This document shows, one piece after another, positions 1 through 8,589 of a DNA stretch of 64,000 nt. The position numbers and the translations under genes were made by a program. The notes below the pieces were generated by a model. That model ran no database searches and had not been told where the DNA came from. It saw nothing but the letters and a program-made list of their open reading frames with translations. Numbering within the stretch: position 1 is the first letter of the stretch; every line of letters begins with the position of its first letter. Location of the stretch: the NCBI GenBank assembly GCA_026414975.1, contig JAOAHZ010000001.1, positions 167,034 through 231,033 of the forward strand. Direction: 5' to 3'. The DNA is from Bacteroidia bacterium (lineage in GTDB: Bacteria > Bacteroidota > Bacteroidia > SpSt-205).

Positions 1-12
1 TATAAGAGACAG
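1..12. other. Tn5/Nextera mosaic-end adapter remnant
   Basis: The first twelve bases, TATAAGAGACAG, equal the last twelve bases of the 19-bp Tn5 mosaic end used in Nextera libraries. They sit exactly at the window edge and are followed by a C11 run (20-30) flanked by the repeated word TCAGAC (15-20 and 31-36). This looks like untrimmed adapter plus low-complexity sequence at a contig end, not genomic DNA. A 12-base match could occur by chance, but its position at base 1 makes that unlikely. Confidence 0.85.
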
Positions 13-157
13 TCTCAGACCCCCCCCCCCTCAGACTGCAGCAACCGCCGCTCATCAACAAGAGGACGCGACTAAAGACTCTGTTCTTTCCCCCAATCCC
101 CTAAGCTCAACAGGCTCTTTTCAACACAAGTACACCCAATGAATCTCTTGAGCTCTT
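13..157. other. Non-coding contig-edge stretch downstream of recA
   Basis: This stretch holds a C11 homopolymer at 20-30 and then pyrimidine-rich sequence leading to the recA stop. I see no gene, RNA or convincing terminator hairpin. The part nearest base 1 may be artefactual because it adjoins the adapter-like sequence. Confidence 0.5.
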
Positions 158-1228
158 TTACTCTGCCGTATCCAAATCTTCTATCGGTGTAGCCGCTACT
201 TGGATCACCCCGCTTTGCATCAAAAGCGGACGAAGCTGCTTCTCTATATCCGCTGCCAACTCAGGGTGATCTCTAAGGAATGTCCGCAGATTCTCTCGCC
301 CTTGAGCTAGCTTCTGCCCCCCATAGCTGAACCAAGACCCTGACTTCTGTAGCACGCCTAACTGCACACCCAGGTCTATAATCTCGCCCAGCTTAGAAAT
401 GCCCTCCCCGTACAGAATATCAAACTCAGCCATCTTGAAAGGAGGGGCAACCTTATTCTTGACCACTTTGACACGGACTCGGTGCCCGATTACATCGGCA
501 CCTTCTTTGATGGTAGCGATGCGACGCACGTCCAACCGAATAGAGGAATAAAACTTGAGGGCATTTCCGCCAGTGGTCGTTTCTGAGGGACCGTATATTG
601 CCATGGTGCCTATCTTTTCTCGGAGCTGATTGATAAAGATGGCGATGCAGCGTGTTTTTGAAATAGTTGCCGTGAGCTTACGCAGGGCTTGGGACATTAG
701 GCGTGCCTGAAGCCCCATTTTGGAGTCCCCCATTTCTCCTTCCAACTCGGCTTTGGGGACTAAAGCGGCTACCGAATCTATGACCACTACATCCACCGCT
801 CCAGACCGAATCAGTGAGTCAGCTATCTCCAGGGCTTGCTCACCGTAGTCAGGCTGTGATATGATGAGCGAATGGGTATCTATACCCAGTTTCTGAGCAT
901 ATAAGGGATCAAACGCATGCTCCGCATCTATAAACGCGGCTACGCCTCCCTGTTTATTAGCCTCTGCGATTACATGGAGGGCTATGGTTGTCTTACCTGA
1001 GGCTTCAGGTCCGTAGATTTCTACAATTCGTCCACGAGGTAGTCCTCCCACCCCTAAAGCCACATCTAAAGCCAACGAACCCGTAGAAATCACCTCAACA
1101 CCCTGGTCAGACCGTTCATCTAACTTCATAACCGTGCCTTTCCCATACTCCTTCTCTAACTTTTGCAGGGTGGCTTGGAGGAGCTTCTGCCTCTCCTCAG
1201 ACAAAGACGGCTTCTTTTCCCCAGTCAT
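158..1228 (-). CDS. recA: Recombinase RecA
   Basis: RecA, the ATP-dependent strand-exchange protein of homologous recombination and SOS induction, 356 aa (normal length). Visible motifs are Walker A GPEASGKT near residue 73, the Walker B region [19 protein letters not shown], loop L1 around [18 protein letters not shown], and loop L2 with the conserved [10 protein letters not shown] and [10 protein letters not shown]. The C-terminal domain ends in an acidic tail (EDLDTAE), usual for RecA. The ATG start is supported by a TACCTTTG promoter box ending 8 nt upstream. It is monocistronic here, divergent from the TonB receptor at 1301. No LexA-type operator is obvious in the short gap. Identification is certain. 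Confidence 0.98.
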   Translation of the reverse strand: MTGEKKPSLSEERQKLLQATLQKLEKEYGKGTVMKLDERSDQGVEVISTGSLALDVALGVGGLPRGRIVEIYGPEASGKTTIALHVIAEANKQGGVAAFIDAEHAFDPLYAQKLGIDTHSLIISQPDYGEQALEIADSLIRSGAVDVVVIDSVAALVPKAELEGEMGDSKMGLQARLMSQALRKLTATISKTRCIAIFINQLREKIGTMAIYGPSETTTGGNALKFYSSIRLDVRRIATIKEGADVIGHRVRVKVVKNKVAPPFKMAEFDILYGEGISKLGEIIDLGVQLGVLQKSGSWFSYGGQKLAQGRENLRTFLRDHPELAADIEKQLRPLLMQSGVIQVAATPIEDLDTAE

Positions 1229-1236
1229 ATACTAAT

Positions 1237-1244
1237 CAAAGGTA
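1237..1244 (-). promoter_or_regulatory. TAnnTTTG -7 box of recA
   Basis: TACCTTTG on the minus strand, ending 8 nt before the recA ATG. It matches the Bacteroidota -7 consensus TAnnTTTG. The implied transcription start lies almost at the ATG, so the leader would be very short. No clear -33 TTTG is visible. Confidence 0.75.
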
Positions 1245-1277
1245 AGAACTTCTCGCTGAGAATCAGGATGAACCTAA

Positions 1278-1285
1278 TATATTTG
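1278..1285 (+). promoter_or_regulatory. TAnnTTTG -7 box of the TonB receptor at 1301
   Basis: TATATTTG ends 15 nt before the ATG at 1301, leaving room for the AAAGGAGG motif between them. This promoter and the recA promoter are divergent and about 35 bp apart. Confidence 0.65.
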
Positions 1286-1286
1286 C

Positions 1287-1294
1287 AAAGGAGG
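1287..1294 (+). promoter_or_regulatory. Strong Shine-Dalgarno-like site AAAGGAGG
   Basis: AAAGGAGG lies 6 nt before the ATG at 1301. A near-perfect Shine-Dalgarno is an exception in this window, where most promoter-proximal genes have their -7 box so close to the start that no SD fits. It supports the chosen ATG. Confidence 0.6.
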
Positions 1295-1300
1295 TAGTTT

Positions 1301-4003
1301 ATGCATCCAGTTCTACTTAGCTTGATCCTTCTTCTCCTGGGCTACGCTCAGGAAGAGCGGCTTACGCGAGGGCTTATTAGTGTAGAACGCCCTCCAGCCT
1401 TGCAGCGTACGGAAGATCTCACCCGAATACAAGGCCGAGTCATAGATAAAGAATCTGGAGAGCCGCTTGTAGGAGCGGTAATACGTCTTGCTGGAACCGA
1501 TATAGGGACTCTAACCAAGTTAGATGGGGGGTTCCTTCTCATCGTTGACTCTAAGGAAGTATCAGGAGATGCTCGCCTCCTAATATCCTACGTCGGCTAT
1601 GAAGAGAAAGCACTGCCCCTAAACGAGCTAGAAAAAAGCGGCAATATCGCTCTGGCCCCATTGGGTGTGTCCTTGCGAGAGGTGCTGATTTTGGCTTCCA
1701 CAGCTAATTCGCTCTTGACCCCTCTAAATTTTACTAAGATGGAGTCTAAGCAGATTTTAGAGCTGCGTGGTTCCCAGGAATTGACAGAGGCAATACGATT
1801 CTCCCCATCGGTTTATGCTTCAAGAGAAGGCGGGGGGTGGGGTGACTCTCGGCTAAACCTGCGCGGCTTTGAGCAGGAGAATCTCGCCGTACAAATCAAT
1901 GGCATTCCTGTAAATGACATGGAAAACTCCCGAATTTATTGGTCCAACTGGATTGGTCTCTCGGACGTCTTAGAAGAGGTACAAGTCCAGAAAGGACTGG
2001 GTAACGCTCGGATTGTCCTTCCCTCTATTGGAGGGACACTCAACTTACGCACGATATCACCCCAAGCTGAACGCCGTTTTATCTTCACCAGTGAAGCATC
2101 TAATGTGTATAGTGCTCGTTTGAGCCTCTTGTATCATTCAGGTCTTACTACGAACGGCTGGGCTATCACACTTGCTGGCAACCGCGCGGTAGGTCCCGGT
2201 TATGTGCCGGGCACTGATTTTAGCTCATGGACCTACTATGCCACTGTATCCAAGAACATCGGCGATCGGCATCGTCTCCTTCTCCAGGGCTTCGGTGCGC
2301 CGCAGTGGCACTATCAGCGCTTTACTTACCTTACCCAGCGGGACATAGACACACTCTACCGCAGCCCTTTTCATAACTACGACTACGGGTACCTAGATGG
2401 ACAGCGATATGGCAACTTTCGCAACTTTTACCATAAACCCCTCATTAGCCTGAGTCACTTCTGGACGATTTCAGAACGGGTCAGCCTACTCAGCTCAGCT
2501 TATGTGTCTTTTGGACGAGGTGGAGGTTCTGGTATTCTCAGCGTGCGACGAGAATGGGATCGACTTCAATCCACTTACCGACTGCCAGTTCGCTTTGACG
2601 GAATTATACAGTGGGAACAGATACGAGCGGATAACCGAGCCAAACGCGACACCTTGATTCAACCCAACGGCGATACTCTTGTGGGCTTCGTAGCGAATCT
2701 GATCCATCGCAATTCCGTCAATTCTCATAACTGGTATGGGATCGTCTCAGCTCTCAACTTAAACTGGGATCGCATACAAATAAATGTCGGCATAGACCTG
2801 CGATATTACGTGGCATTCCACTACCGAGTAGTTACGAATCTCTTTGGAGCGGATTTTTGGATAGATACGTTTGATGTGCGACGAGGGGAGCGAATCCAGC
2901 TGATCCTGCGTGACACGGCCCGCCCTATTCCACATGCTCGTCTCACCCGAGTGGGAGACAGGGTGAATTACGATTATGACTCGTTTATTAGCTGGCTGGG
3001 CGGCTTCTCTGAGATTAAGTATCAAAGTGGGCCTCTGACTGCTACGCTTGTTTTAGCCGCAGCGAACACGGGCTTTCAGCGACGCGAGAACTTCCGGTAT
3101 CGCCCAGAGGAGCGTCCGCTCCTCTCGCCTGTCATCCGTATCTTTTCATACACAGCCAAAGGAGGGATCGGCTTGCGCCTGACAGACCAGAGTTTGCTGT
3201 ACATAAGCGGAGGATACTTTACTCGACCCCCGTTTTTTCAGTTTATCTTTATCAACGATAGAGCAGGCAACGAAATCGCTCAAAACTACGATGTGGAGAA
3301 AGTGCTTCAGGGAGATGTGGGCTTCCGATGGCAGAGCTCTGGGTTAGTCGCTCAGTTTTCTGCCTATTGGATTCGGTGGAAGGACAAGGTACTTATGTCC
3401 CCCAACATCTCCTTACCTGACGGAAGCTTTACGCAGGTCCGACTCAATGGATTATCTGCCCTGCATCGAGGGTTGGAAGCCGAGATAGGCATGCAGCCAC
3501 TCGCTTGGCTCAAGGTTTCATTCGCAGGAAGCTTAGGGGATTGGCGCTGGGAGCGGGATGTATTTGGGATCGTGCGAGATAACAATCAGCAAATTGTAGA
3601 TACTCTTCAGCTATTTGTGGGCGGATTAAGAGTAGGGAGTGCACCCCAGACGCAGCTCGGTGGCATCCTAAGGCTTGCCCCGACTCCTAATCTGTATTTC
3701 ACGGCGAGCTATTTCTACTACGACCGTTTCTGGGCAACTTTTGACCCAGAGAGCCGAACCAATCCCGTAGACCGCGCCCAGCCCTGGCGGCTTCCCGCCT
3801 ATGGACTCATGGATGTAGCGGCAGGCTATGAAACGTCTATTAGCTCCGATATGCGTCTCCGACTCTTCGGTAACCTCCACAACCTGTTAGATACCCGATA
3901 CATTGTTACAGCCATAGATGGGCCCTCACACGATAGACGCACCGCTCGCTTTTTCTATGGTTTCGGCCGCACCTGGAATATCGGCCTAAGTCTCCTTTGG
4001 TAG
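1301..4003 (+). CDS. TonB-dependent outer-membrane receptor with carboxypeptidase-regulatory-like domain
   Basis: A 900-aa outer-membrane receptor expected to import a ligand with energy from TonB/ExbBD. The order is: signal peptide (MHPVLLSLILLLLGYAQ); a carboxypeptidase-regulatory-like beta-sandwich around residues 42-125 (GRVIDKESGEPLVGAVI); a plug domain about 135-250 (RFSPSVYASREGGGWGDSR, then LNLRGF); and a long beta-barrel ending in an aromatic residue (SLLW). The fold resembles iron-siderophore-type receptors of the FecA group, but the ligand cannot be read from the sequence. The start has a strong SD and a -7 box. Its 3' end overlaps the convergent glycosyltransferase by 18 nt. Confidence 0.93.
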   Translation: MHPVLLSLILLLLGYAQEERLTRGLISVERPPALQRTEDLTRIQGRVIDKESGEPLVGAVIRLAGTDIGTLTKLDGGFLLIVDSKEVSGDARLLISYVGYEEKALPLNELEKSGNIALAPLGVSLREVLILASTANSLLTPLNFTKMESKQILELRGSQELTEAIRFSPSVYASREGGGWGDSRLNLRGFEQENLAVQINGIPVNDMENSRIYWSNWIGLSDVLEEVQVQKGLGNARIVLPSIGGTLNLRTISPQAERRFIFTSEASNVYSARLSLLYHSGLTTNGWAITLAGNRAVGPGYVPGTDFSSWTYYATVSKNIGDRHRLLLQGFGAPQWHYQRFTYLTQRDIDTLYRSPFHNYDYGYLDGQRYGNFRNFYHKPLISLSHFWTISERVSLLSSAYVSFGRGGGSGILSVRREWDRLQSTYRLPVRFDGIIQWEQIRADNRAKRDTLIQPNGDTLVGFVANLIHRNSVNSHNWYGIVSALNLNWDRIQINVGIDLRYYVAFHYRVVTNLFGADFWIDTFDVRRGERIQLILRDTARPIPHARLTRVGDRVNYDYDSFISWLGGFSEIKYQSGPLTATLVLAAANTGFQRRENFRYRPEERPLLSPVIRIFSYTAKGGIGLRLTDQSLLYISGGYFTRPPFFQFIFINDRAGNEIAQNYDVEKVLQGDVGFRWQSSGLVAQFSAYWIRWKDKVLMSPNISLPDGSFTQVRLNGLSALHRGLEAEIGMQPLAWLKVSFAGSLGDWRWERDVFGIVRDNNQQIVDTLQLFVGGLRVGSAPQTQLGGILRLAPTPNLYFTASYFYYDRFWATFDPESRTNPVDRAQPWRLPAYGLMDVAAGYETSISSDMRLRLFGNLHNLLDTRYIVTAIDGPSHDRRTARFFYGFGRTWNIGLSLLW

Positions 4004-5203
4004 CTCATCGCCCCTTAGGCGAAGCACTCCCTCGATCGCTATTGCGCACACATACAATTGAAGCCACTCTACATCTAACCGATAGCGGGTATTCGCCACT
4101 TGATTCAGGGCGTAAAAGAGCGTGAAGACTAAGCTGGACATTAGAACATATAAAGTCAAGCGAGGATAAAAGCGTAGCCCGTATAAGGTTCCTATGAGAA
4201 AGAGGGTATTTATGAGTATGACGGGTAGCTTTCTCACAACCCAAAATTTTAGCGATTGGTCATTCCAGTAACGGGGCACAATCCACCAGAATATGGCGGC
4301 TTGTAGCAAGGTGCGACGGACCAACTTAGGTAGGCCTTGTTGAGTCAAAATTTCCCGGCTAAGTTTTTCAAAAGCAGGGCCACTTACCGACTCAGGCAGG
4401 CGGAGAAGAGAGTCCATCGCACAAGCCAACGAGTCAGAAACGACATAGTCTGGCGATACAGCGATGCCGAAACACCACGAGACCGCAAAGGTATGCTGTC
4501 CTGCATACGTTTTCGTCCAAGTAAAATAGCCAAATGTTGAGTAACCGCGCAGCGCCCATGCAAAGATAGGCAAAAAACCCACTAAAACAGTCCGCCAAAG
4601 CAGTCGCTGCGGCAAAACCCAGATTAGCCCTATAGCCATGGGCAAAAATGCCATAGGCTTTTCTATCCACATGAGTCCCCACCACACTCCTACAAAAGCG
4701 AGCCAACCCCAGCTTAACTTCTCTCTCAGTCTATACACTCCGATCCCCCACAACGCTGTGAAAAAGATAAACAGAACTGTATTCTCCAGCACCGTAGGGT
4801 AATACAAGAACGAAGGATGTAAAGCAAAGAGCAGGCCAGCCAACTTACCAATCGTAGGTGAAGCGATGTGGCTCCCTAGGCGATACATGATAAAAGGCAT
4901 CCATGATAAGAGCAGATGTTGAACTATCACAGGTTGCCACAAATACGACGGATCCCCACCAAGCCATAAAAACAGAGCTAAAAAGAAGGGATAAATAGGA
5001 CCTTTCGCTGTGGTCGGACCGCGCTCGCCAATGCTAAATCCTTCACCTCTGACTAAGTGTAAAGCGATATCCAGGTCCTCAAATCCATTGATAGGCAAGC
5101 GTGCTATAAACTGGAGGGCCACACGAATGGGGAACTGTAAAACAGCTATGAGCACGAATAGCCGTTCGGGCTGACCCCACAACCTACGAAGCCAGTCTAT
5201 CAT
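3986..5203 (-). CDS. Polytopic membrane glycosyltransferase, GT-C (ArnT/PMT-like) type
   Basis: A 405-aa integral membrane protein with about ten hydrophobic segments. Near the N-terminus, an acidic pair in the first periplasmic loop (NGFEDLDIALHLVRGEG) followed by GPIYPFFLALFLWLGG and a Q/H-rich stretch resembles GT-C glycosyltransferases. These move a sugar from a polyprenyl-phosphate donor on the outer face of the membrane. The acceptor is unknown; protein or envelope polysaccharide are both possible. The ATG overlaps the stop of the MazG-like gene by 4 nt (ATGA), so the two are probably translationally coupled. The family call is by fold features, not a signature motif. Confidence 0.75.
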   Translation of the reverse strand: MIDWLRRLWGQPERLFVLIAVLQFPIRVALQFIARLPINGFEDLDIALHLVRGEGFSIGERGPTTAKGPIYPFFLALFLWLGGDPSYLWQPVIVQHLLLSWMPFIMYRLGSHIASPTIGKLAGLLFALHPSFLYYPTVLENTVLFIFFTALWGIGVYRLREKLSWGWLAFVGVWWGLMWIEKPMAFLPMAIGLIWVLPQRLLWRTVLVGFLPIFAWALRGYSTFGYFTWTKTYAGQHTFAVSWCFGIAVSPDYVVSDSLACAMDSLLRLPESVSGPAFEKLSREILTQQGLPKLVRRTLLQAAIFWWIVPRYWNDQSLKFWVVRKLPVILINTLFLIGTLYGLRFYPRLTLYVLMSSLVFTLFYALNQVANTRYRLDVEWLQLYVCAIAIEGVLRLRGDELPKET

Positions 5204-5562
5204 GAGTTATGCTGATTGGACCGCTGGAGGTGCCTTTCTCTATCGCGCTCCGTTTTTTTCCTAAGCTTCTGCTGAAAGGCTTGATTGAGGTCAACATGAG
5301 TCTGATTGGCCAAGCAAACCAATACGAAAAGTATATCAGCGAACTCCTCAGCCAAAGCCTCTTTAGAGGAGTCTTCACCTGGTTTGAAGGTCTGCTCGCC
5401 GTAGTGTCGAGCCAGAAGCCGAGCCAGCTCTCCAACCTCCTCTATGAGGAGCGCCATATTAGTCAGAACACCATAGTACCCTTTTCCCACGGTTTTTATC
5501 CAATCATCCACGACCCTTTGGAGCTCGGGGATGGACAACAGGTTATTCTCGGAGGGAGTCAT
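5200..5562 (-). CDS. MazG-like nucleotide pyrophosphohydrolase
   Basis: A 120-aa all-alpha NTP pyrophosphohydrolase of the MazG type, which hydrolyses (d)NTPs to NMP plus PPi. The metal-binding signature is visible as EEVGEL (EExxE) around residue 42 and EEFADILFVL (ExxD) around residue 73. A single MazG domain of this length is typical of short bacterial and phage forms, in contrast with the two-domain E. coli MazG. Its start overlaps the end of the outer-membrane gene by 20 nt, and its stop overlaps the glycosyltransferase start by 4 nt, so all three probably share one transcript. Confidence 0.88.
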   Translation of the reverse strand: MTPSENNLLSIPELQRVVDDWIKTVGKGYYGVLTNMALLIEEVGELARLLARHYGEQTFKPGEDSSKEALAEEFADILFVLVCLANQTHVDLNQAFQQKLRKKTERDRERHLQRSNQHNS

Positions 5563-6196
5563 CGTACCAATACGCTAAGGTCATAAGCACTCCGTAGTTG
5601 TGCCAGCGTTGGAACAATCCAGAGGCCACATTATTGACTCCATGCCAGAAGCGCAGTCCGAAAGTTAGATAACCTGGACCCGCTAAATAGCCGGCTCCCA
5701 AGCCAAGGTTTAGCGCCAGTTCTGCCCGGCGGACGTCGCTGGCTTCCCTACGGCCAAACCGAACCTGCCGAGTCTCCACCTCGCCTGTGAGATTGTCTCG
5801 CTTCCAGTATTTACCATGGACCAATAGTCCAGAAGAAGGGCCGGCTTCTATGAAAAGGGCCTCAAACTTTCGCATCCAACGCCACACTCCTAACAAGGCT
5901 ATGTCGGTGCTCCATATAGTGTAGCGGTAGTCATACAGCAAGTTGCGGTCTGTAGAGCGTCGCTGAGTAACACCGATTTCGCCCTGAATAGCCCACCAGC
6001 CCTTCGCATCCAACTGCTGTTGAAATGCTAATGCGCTATGAAATCCTCCACCCCAATAGGACCGGGAAACGATATTATCAGCCTGAGTCTGATACTGACC
6101 CCAGTTCAGTCCAACTCGGGGCGCAAACAGCGTCCTTTTCGCTTGTTGAGCTAATACAGCACTCAGATAGAGATACGGTATAATGTACAGGCGCAT
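5543..6196 (-). CDS. Small outer-membrane beta-barrel protein (PorT-like)
   Basis: About 217 aa from the ATG at 6196, with a signal peptide (MRLYIIPYLYLSAVLAQQ) followed by alternating aromatic and polar strands (GGGFHSALAFQQQL, GGYLTFGLRFWHG type patterns, final LAYWY). This resembles PorT-type 8-stranded barrels of Bacteroidota. No enzyme motif is seen. A longer reading from TTG at 6202 is possible but would start inside the TACCTTTG box, so the ATG is preferred. It heads a probable operon with the MazG-like gene and the GT-C gene. Function unknown. Confidence 0.75.
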   Translation of the reverse strand: MRLYIIPYLYLSAVLAQQAKRTLFAPRVGLNWGQYQTQADNIVSRSYWGGGFHSALAFQQQLDAKGWWAIQGEIGVTQRRSTDRNLLYDYRYTIWSTDIALLGVWRWMRKFEALFIEAGPSSGLLVHGKYWKRDNLTGEVETRQVRFGRREASDVRRAELALNLGLGAGYLAGPGYLTFGLRFWHGVNNVASGLFQRWHNYGVLMTLAYWYDDSLRE

Positions 6197-6199
6197 GAA

Positions 6200-6207
6200 C
6201 AAAGGTA
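6200..6207 (-). promoter_or_regulatory. TAnnTTTG -7 box of the small barrel gene
   Basis: TACCTTTG on the minus strand ends only 3 nt before the ATG at 6196, in the 35-nt gap after the SpoIIE-type gene. A transcript starting a few bases later would begin at or inside the start codon. Confidence 0.75.
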
Positions 6208-6231
6208 CGAAACTCGCCCTTCTTATAGCCT

Positions 6232-7797
6232 TCAGAGAGAAAATGCCAAAAGGAGTATATCATCGGTCTGCTCCACACCTTCGGTTTTCCAGGCCTGCCA
6301 CTTTTGTGTGAGGTGGCGGGTCTGAGAGCGTGGATCACCCAAAAACAAGGCACACTCTGTAAGCCAAGACACGAATGTTTTTCGCCCGAGGCGCTTTCCT
6401 CTTGGGTCTAACTGATCCGTAATCCCATCCGTGAAAAGAAACAGGGTAGCCTTTGTTGGATAAGGCAGAGCTATAGTCGTATAGGACTCAGGGGCTTGGC
6501 CGGGAACAGACCAGCCCAAGGCACGCCGTCCGGAGAGATTTTCGTCTATGCGCCCATCGGGCTGGAGAATATAAACAGGGCGCCCAGCTGTGGCGATGTA
6601 AATCGTCTCTTGCTGGCGAAGGGGTAGAGCAACAAGGGCCACTTCAGCCCCTTCATTAGAAAGCTGCTCCCCCAGACGGATGTCCCAGATGTCCGCCAGC
6701 TCCACTCGGACCTCCTCCAGAGCTTGATGAAGAAGCGCAGGCGAGGCCAGCTGCATAAGCGCTTGATGAAGCATAGACTGAATCGTAACGGCAAGCAGAG
6801 CTCCACTACTCCCGTGCCCCGTCGCATCTCCGATTCCAACGTATAGCCAATCCCCCACTCGTCGGGCGACGATGAAATCACCTCCTACGAAGGCATGAGG
6901 CCGTGCCACGGCCGAGACACGTTCATACCCCCATGTATCGTACAAAACCTTTGTTCGGAATAAAATAGTGCGCTGGTACCGCTGAGCCGCTCTAAGCGAG
7001 TCTTCTAACTCTTGACGACGAGAGTCAGACTCAGCCCTTGCTGCTTCCAATGCTTCATTGACCGCTATCAGCTCCTCCTGGTTCTGACGCAGCTCCTCCG
7101 CCTGCACTTGAAGCTCCTGATAAGCCTCCGCCAGCTGTCGCTCCTGTTCCTTTTCTCTCGTCAGGTCTATGATCCCCACCATAATACCGCTTAAGGAGGG
7201 AGACTCAAATGGAAACGCTCTCAGCAACCAGTACTTAGGACCATCTGGACCGTGGCGCTCTATGGTTTCCTGTACAGGAGCCTGAGCCTGTTGAGCCTGA
7301 GTTATTAAGGCTTCTCCTACCTGTACCGCATCTCCCAGTATATCTTGAATGGAGAGTCCTTCGTAGAGTTTCTTGAGAGGAAGCTGCAGGGTCTCCATTA
7401 GAAGTTTATTGGCGAAAGTGATACGCCCCATCTTAGATGAATCATTCGTCTGGAGTACGAAAAGAGGGAGAGGCACATTCTGCACAAAGGCATGCAACTG
7501 CTCTCGAAGAGTCTTAGCCTCGCTCTGAGCTTTCTCCAACCGCTGGATGACATCGTAGTAAGCCTCGGCAGGTAAAAGAAAAAATGTCTCTATGCCATCG
7601 TTTTCCTCTATTATGTGCTTAGACCAGATGCGGCCATTTTCGTGGAGAAAGTCCCATGGAGGTATTAGGAGGGCCTGCTCTTGAATCTCAGGAGAAAGCA
7701 ACTCCCAGGCCTCGTTCTTGGCTAATACCTTACCCTTGTCCTTATGCCATCGCACGCCTGGAAAAGGGGCTTTTAGAGCCGCTCCAAGTCCCAACAT
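6232..7797 (-). CDS. PAS-domain SpoIIE/PP2C-type serine phosphatase
   Basis: A 521-aa cytoplasmic signalling protein. Residues 1-90 are unassigned. A PAS-like domain follows at about 100-215 (PLPLFVLQ, ITFANKLLMETLQLP, then a PAC-like end FPFESPSLSGIMVGIIDLTRE). A long coiled coil spans about 215-275, and a PP2C/SpoIIE phosphatase domain runs from about 280 to the end. The phosphatase shows VGGDF and GIGDATGHG (metal-binding Asp) and FLFTDGITDQ. Such proteins dephosphorylate anti-sigma antagonists or other Ser/Thr-phosphorylated partners in response to a PAS signal. No partner STAS or kinase gene is present here. It starts 7 nt after the YceI gene and is probably cotranscribed with it. Confidence 0.9.
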   Translation of the reverse strand: MLGLGAALKAPFPGVRWHKDKGKVLAKNEAWELLSPEIQEQALLIPPWDFLHENGRIWSKHIIEENDGIETFFLLPAEAYYDVIQRLEKAQSEAKTLREQLHAFVQNVPLPLFVLQTNDSSKMGRITFANKLLMETLQLPLKKLYEGLSIQDILGDAVQVGEALITQAQQAQAPVQETIERHGPDGPKYWLLRAFPFESPSLSGIMVGIIDLTREKEQERQLAEAYQELQVQAEELRQNQEELIAVNEALEAARAESDSRRQELEDSLRAAQRYQRTILFRTKVLYDTWGYERVSAVARPHAFVGGDFIVARRVGDWLYVGIGDATGHGSSGALLAVTIQSMLHQALMQLASPALLHQALEEVRVELADIWDIRLGEQLSNEGAEVALVALPLRQQETIYIATAGRPVYILQPDGRIDENLSGRRALGWSVPGQAPESYTTIALPYPTKATLFLFTDGITDQLDPRGKRLGRKTFVSWLTECALFLGDPRSQTRHLTQKWQAWKTEGVEQTDDILLLAFSL

Positions 7798-7804
7798 CTC
7801 TAAC

Positions 7805-8479
7805 TTATGAACCGCCCACCTGAGCCGCCATTTGCCGCAAGGCCTCTAAACTCTGAGGAGTAGCGATCTCAGCGGCAATCTCCAAGTTAACAATAGGGTC
7901 AACGACAATACTTCCATCTTCGGTTTCCATATGCCAAGTAAGCCCCCAGGCTCGGCGATCGATTTGCGCCGTGAGCGTAAAACTGGCTCGGGGTTGTCCA
8001 ACTATATCCTTAAGAACGAGCCCTTTGAGCTCTCCCTCTAACCGTATTCTGTGCGTAACGCCTTTTATCATAAGGTCTCCTTCTAAGACAAACCGCTTGA
8101 GGGGCCTCCACCGTATTGCTGTACTGCGGAAAGAGATGTGAGGGTACCGCTCTACATCCAGAAAATCAGGGCTGCGAAGATGTGCATCTCGCGCCGGCAA
8201 GTCTGTATCTATACTGGCCGCTTCCACTTGAACTTCTACCTGGAGGTCAGAGAAGTCGGGAGAGCTACCCTTCACCGAGGCAGTATATCGCTTGAAGCGC
8301 CCAGACACCTCCACCAGTCCCATGTGCATAATCCGAAAGCCTACTGTCGTGTGAAAGGGGTCCAACTCCCAAGTAGAAATCCGAGGAAAAGTAGCCGCCT
8401 TCCGCTCTAACTGACGGCTCTTCACCGCCTTTCCATCGGCGAATCCAAGCCAGCTAACTATACGCTGAATCAAACTCAT
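7805..8479 (-). CDS. YceI family lipocalin-like protein
   Basis: A 224-aa protein whose core (about residues 33-210) matches the YceI lipocalin-like fold. It shows WELDPFHTTVGFRIMHMG at the start, VEAASIDTD and HLRSPDFLDVERYPHISFRS in the middle and VTHRIRLEGEL later. Members bind isoprenoid-like or other amphiphilic lipids. The N-terminal 30 residues show no convincing signal peptide, so a cytoplasmic location is possible. It is the first gene of a probable two-gene operon with the phosphatase. A TATCTTTG box lies 47 nt upstream. Confidence 0.9.
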   Translation of the reverse strand: MSLIQRIVSWLGFADGKAVKSRQLERKAATFPRISTWELDPFHTTVGFRIMHMGLVEVSGRFKRYTASVKGSSPDFSDLQVEVQVEAASIDTDLPARDAHLRSPDFLDVERYPHISFRSTAIRWRPLKRFVLEGDLMIKGVTHRIRLEGELKGLVLKDIVGQPRASFTLTAQIDRRAWGLTWHMETEDGSIVVDPIVNLEIAAEIATPQSLEALRQMAAQVGGS

Positions 8480-8526
8480 ATTCCTAAGCTTAGAGACTTC
8501 TTACGCTATGGCAGTAAGTTTAGGCC

Positions 8527-8534
8527 CAAAGATA
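8527..8534 (-). promoter_or_regulatory. TAnnTTTG -7 box upstream of the YceI gene
   Basis: TATCTTTG on the minus strand, 47 nt before the YceI ATG. This gives a normal-length leader of roughly 40 nt, unlike most promoters here. Confidence 0.55.
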
Positions 8535-8577
8535 CGCCATTTATACAGAACTCTCAGGCCGAAGGGCTTTGTCCTCC

Positions 8578-8585
8578 TACCTTTG
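8578..8585 (+). promoter_or_regulatory. TAnnTTTG -7 box of the second TonB receptor
   Basis: TACCTTTG ends 4 nt before GTG 8590 and 16 nt before ATG 8602. The box overlaps the in-frame TTG-initiated extension (8569), which argues that the extension is not translated. Confidence 0.7.
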
Positions 8586-8589
8586 GAGG

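Noticed and set aside
8569-8589. A TTG start extending the second TonB receptor by seven codons.
   Set aside because: The extension overlaps the TACCTTTG promoter box and would spoil the signal peptide.
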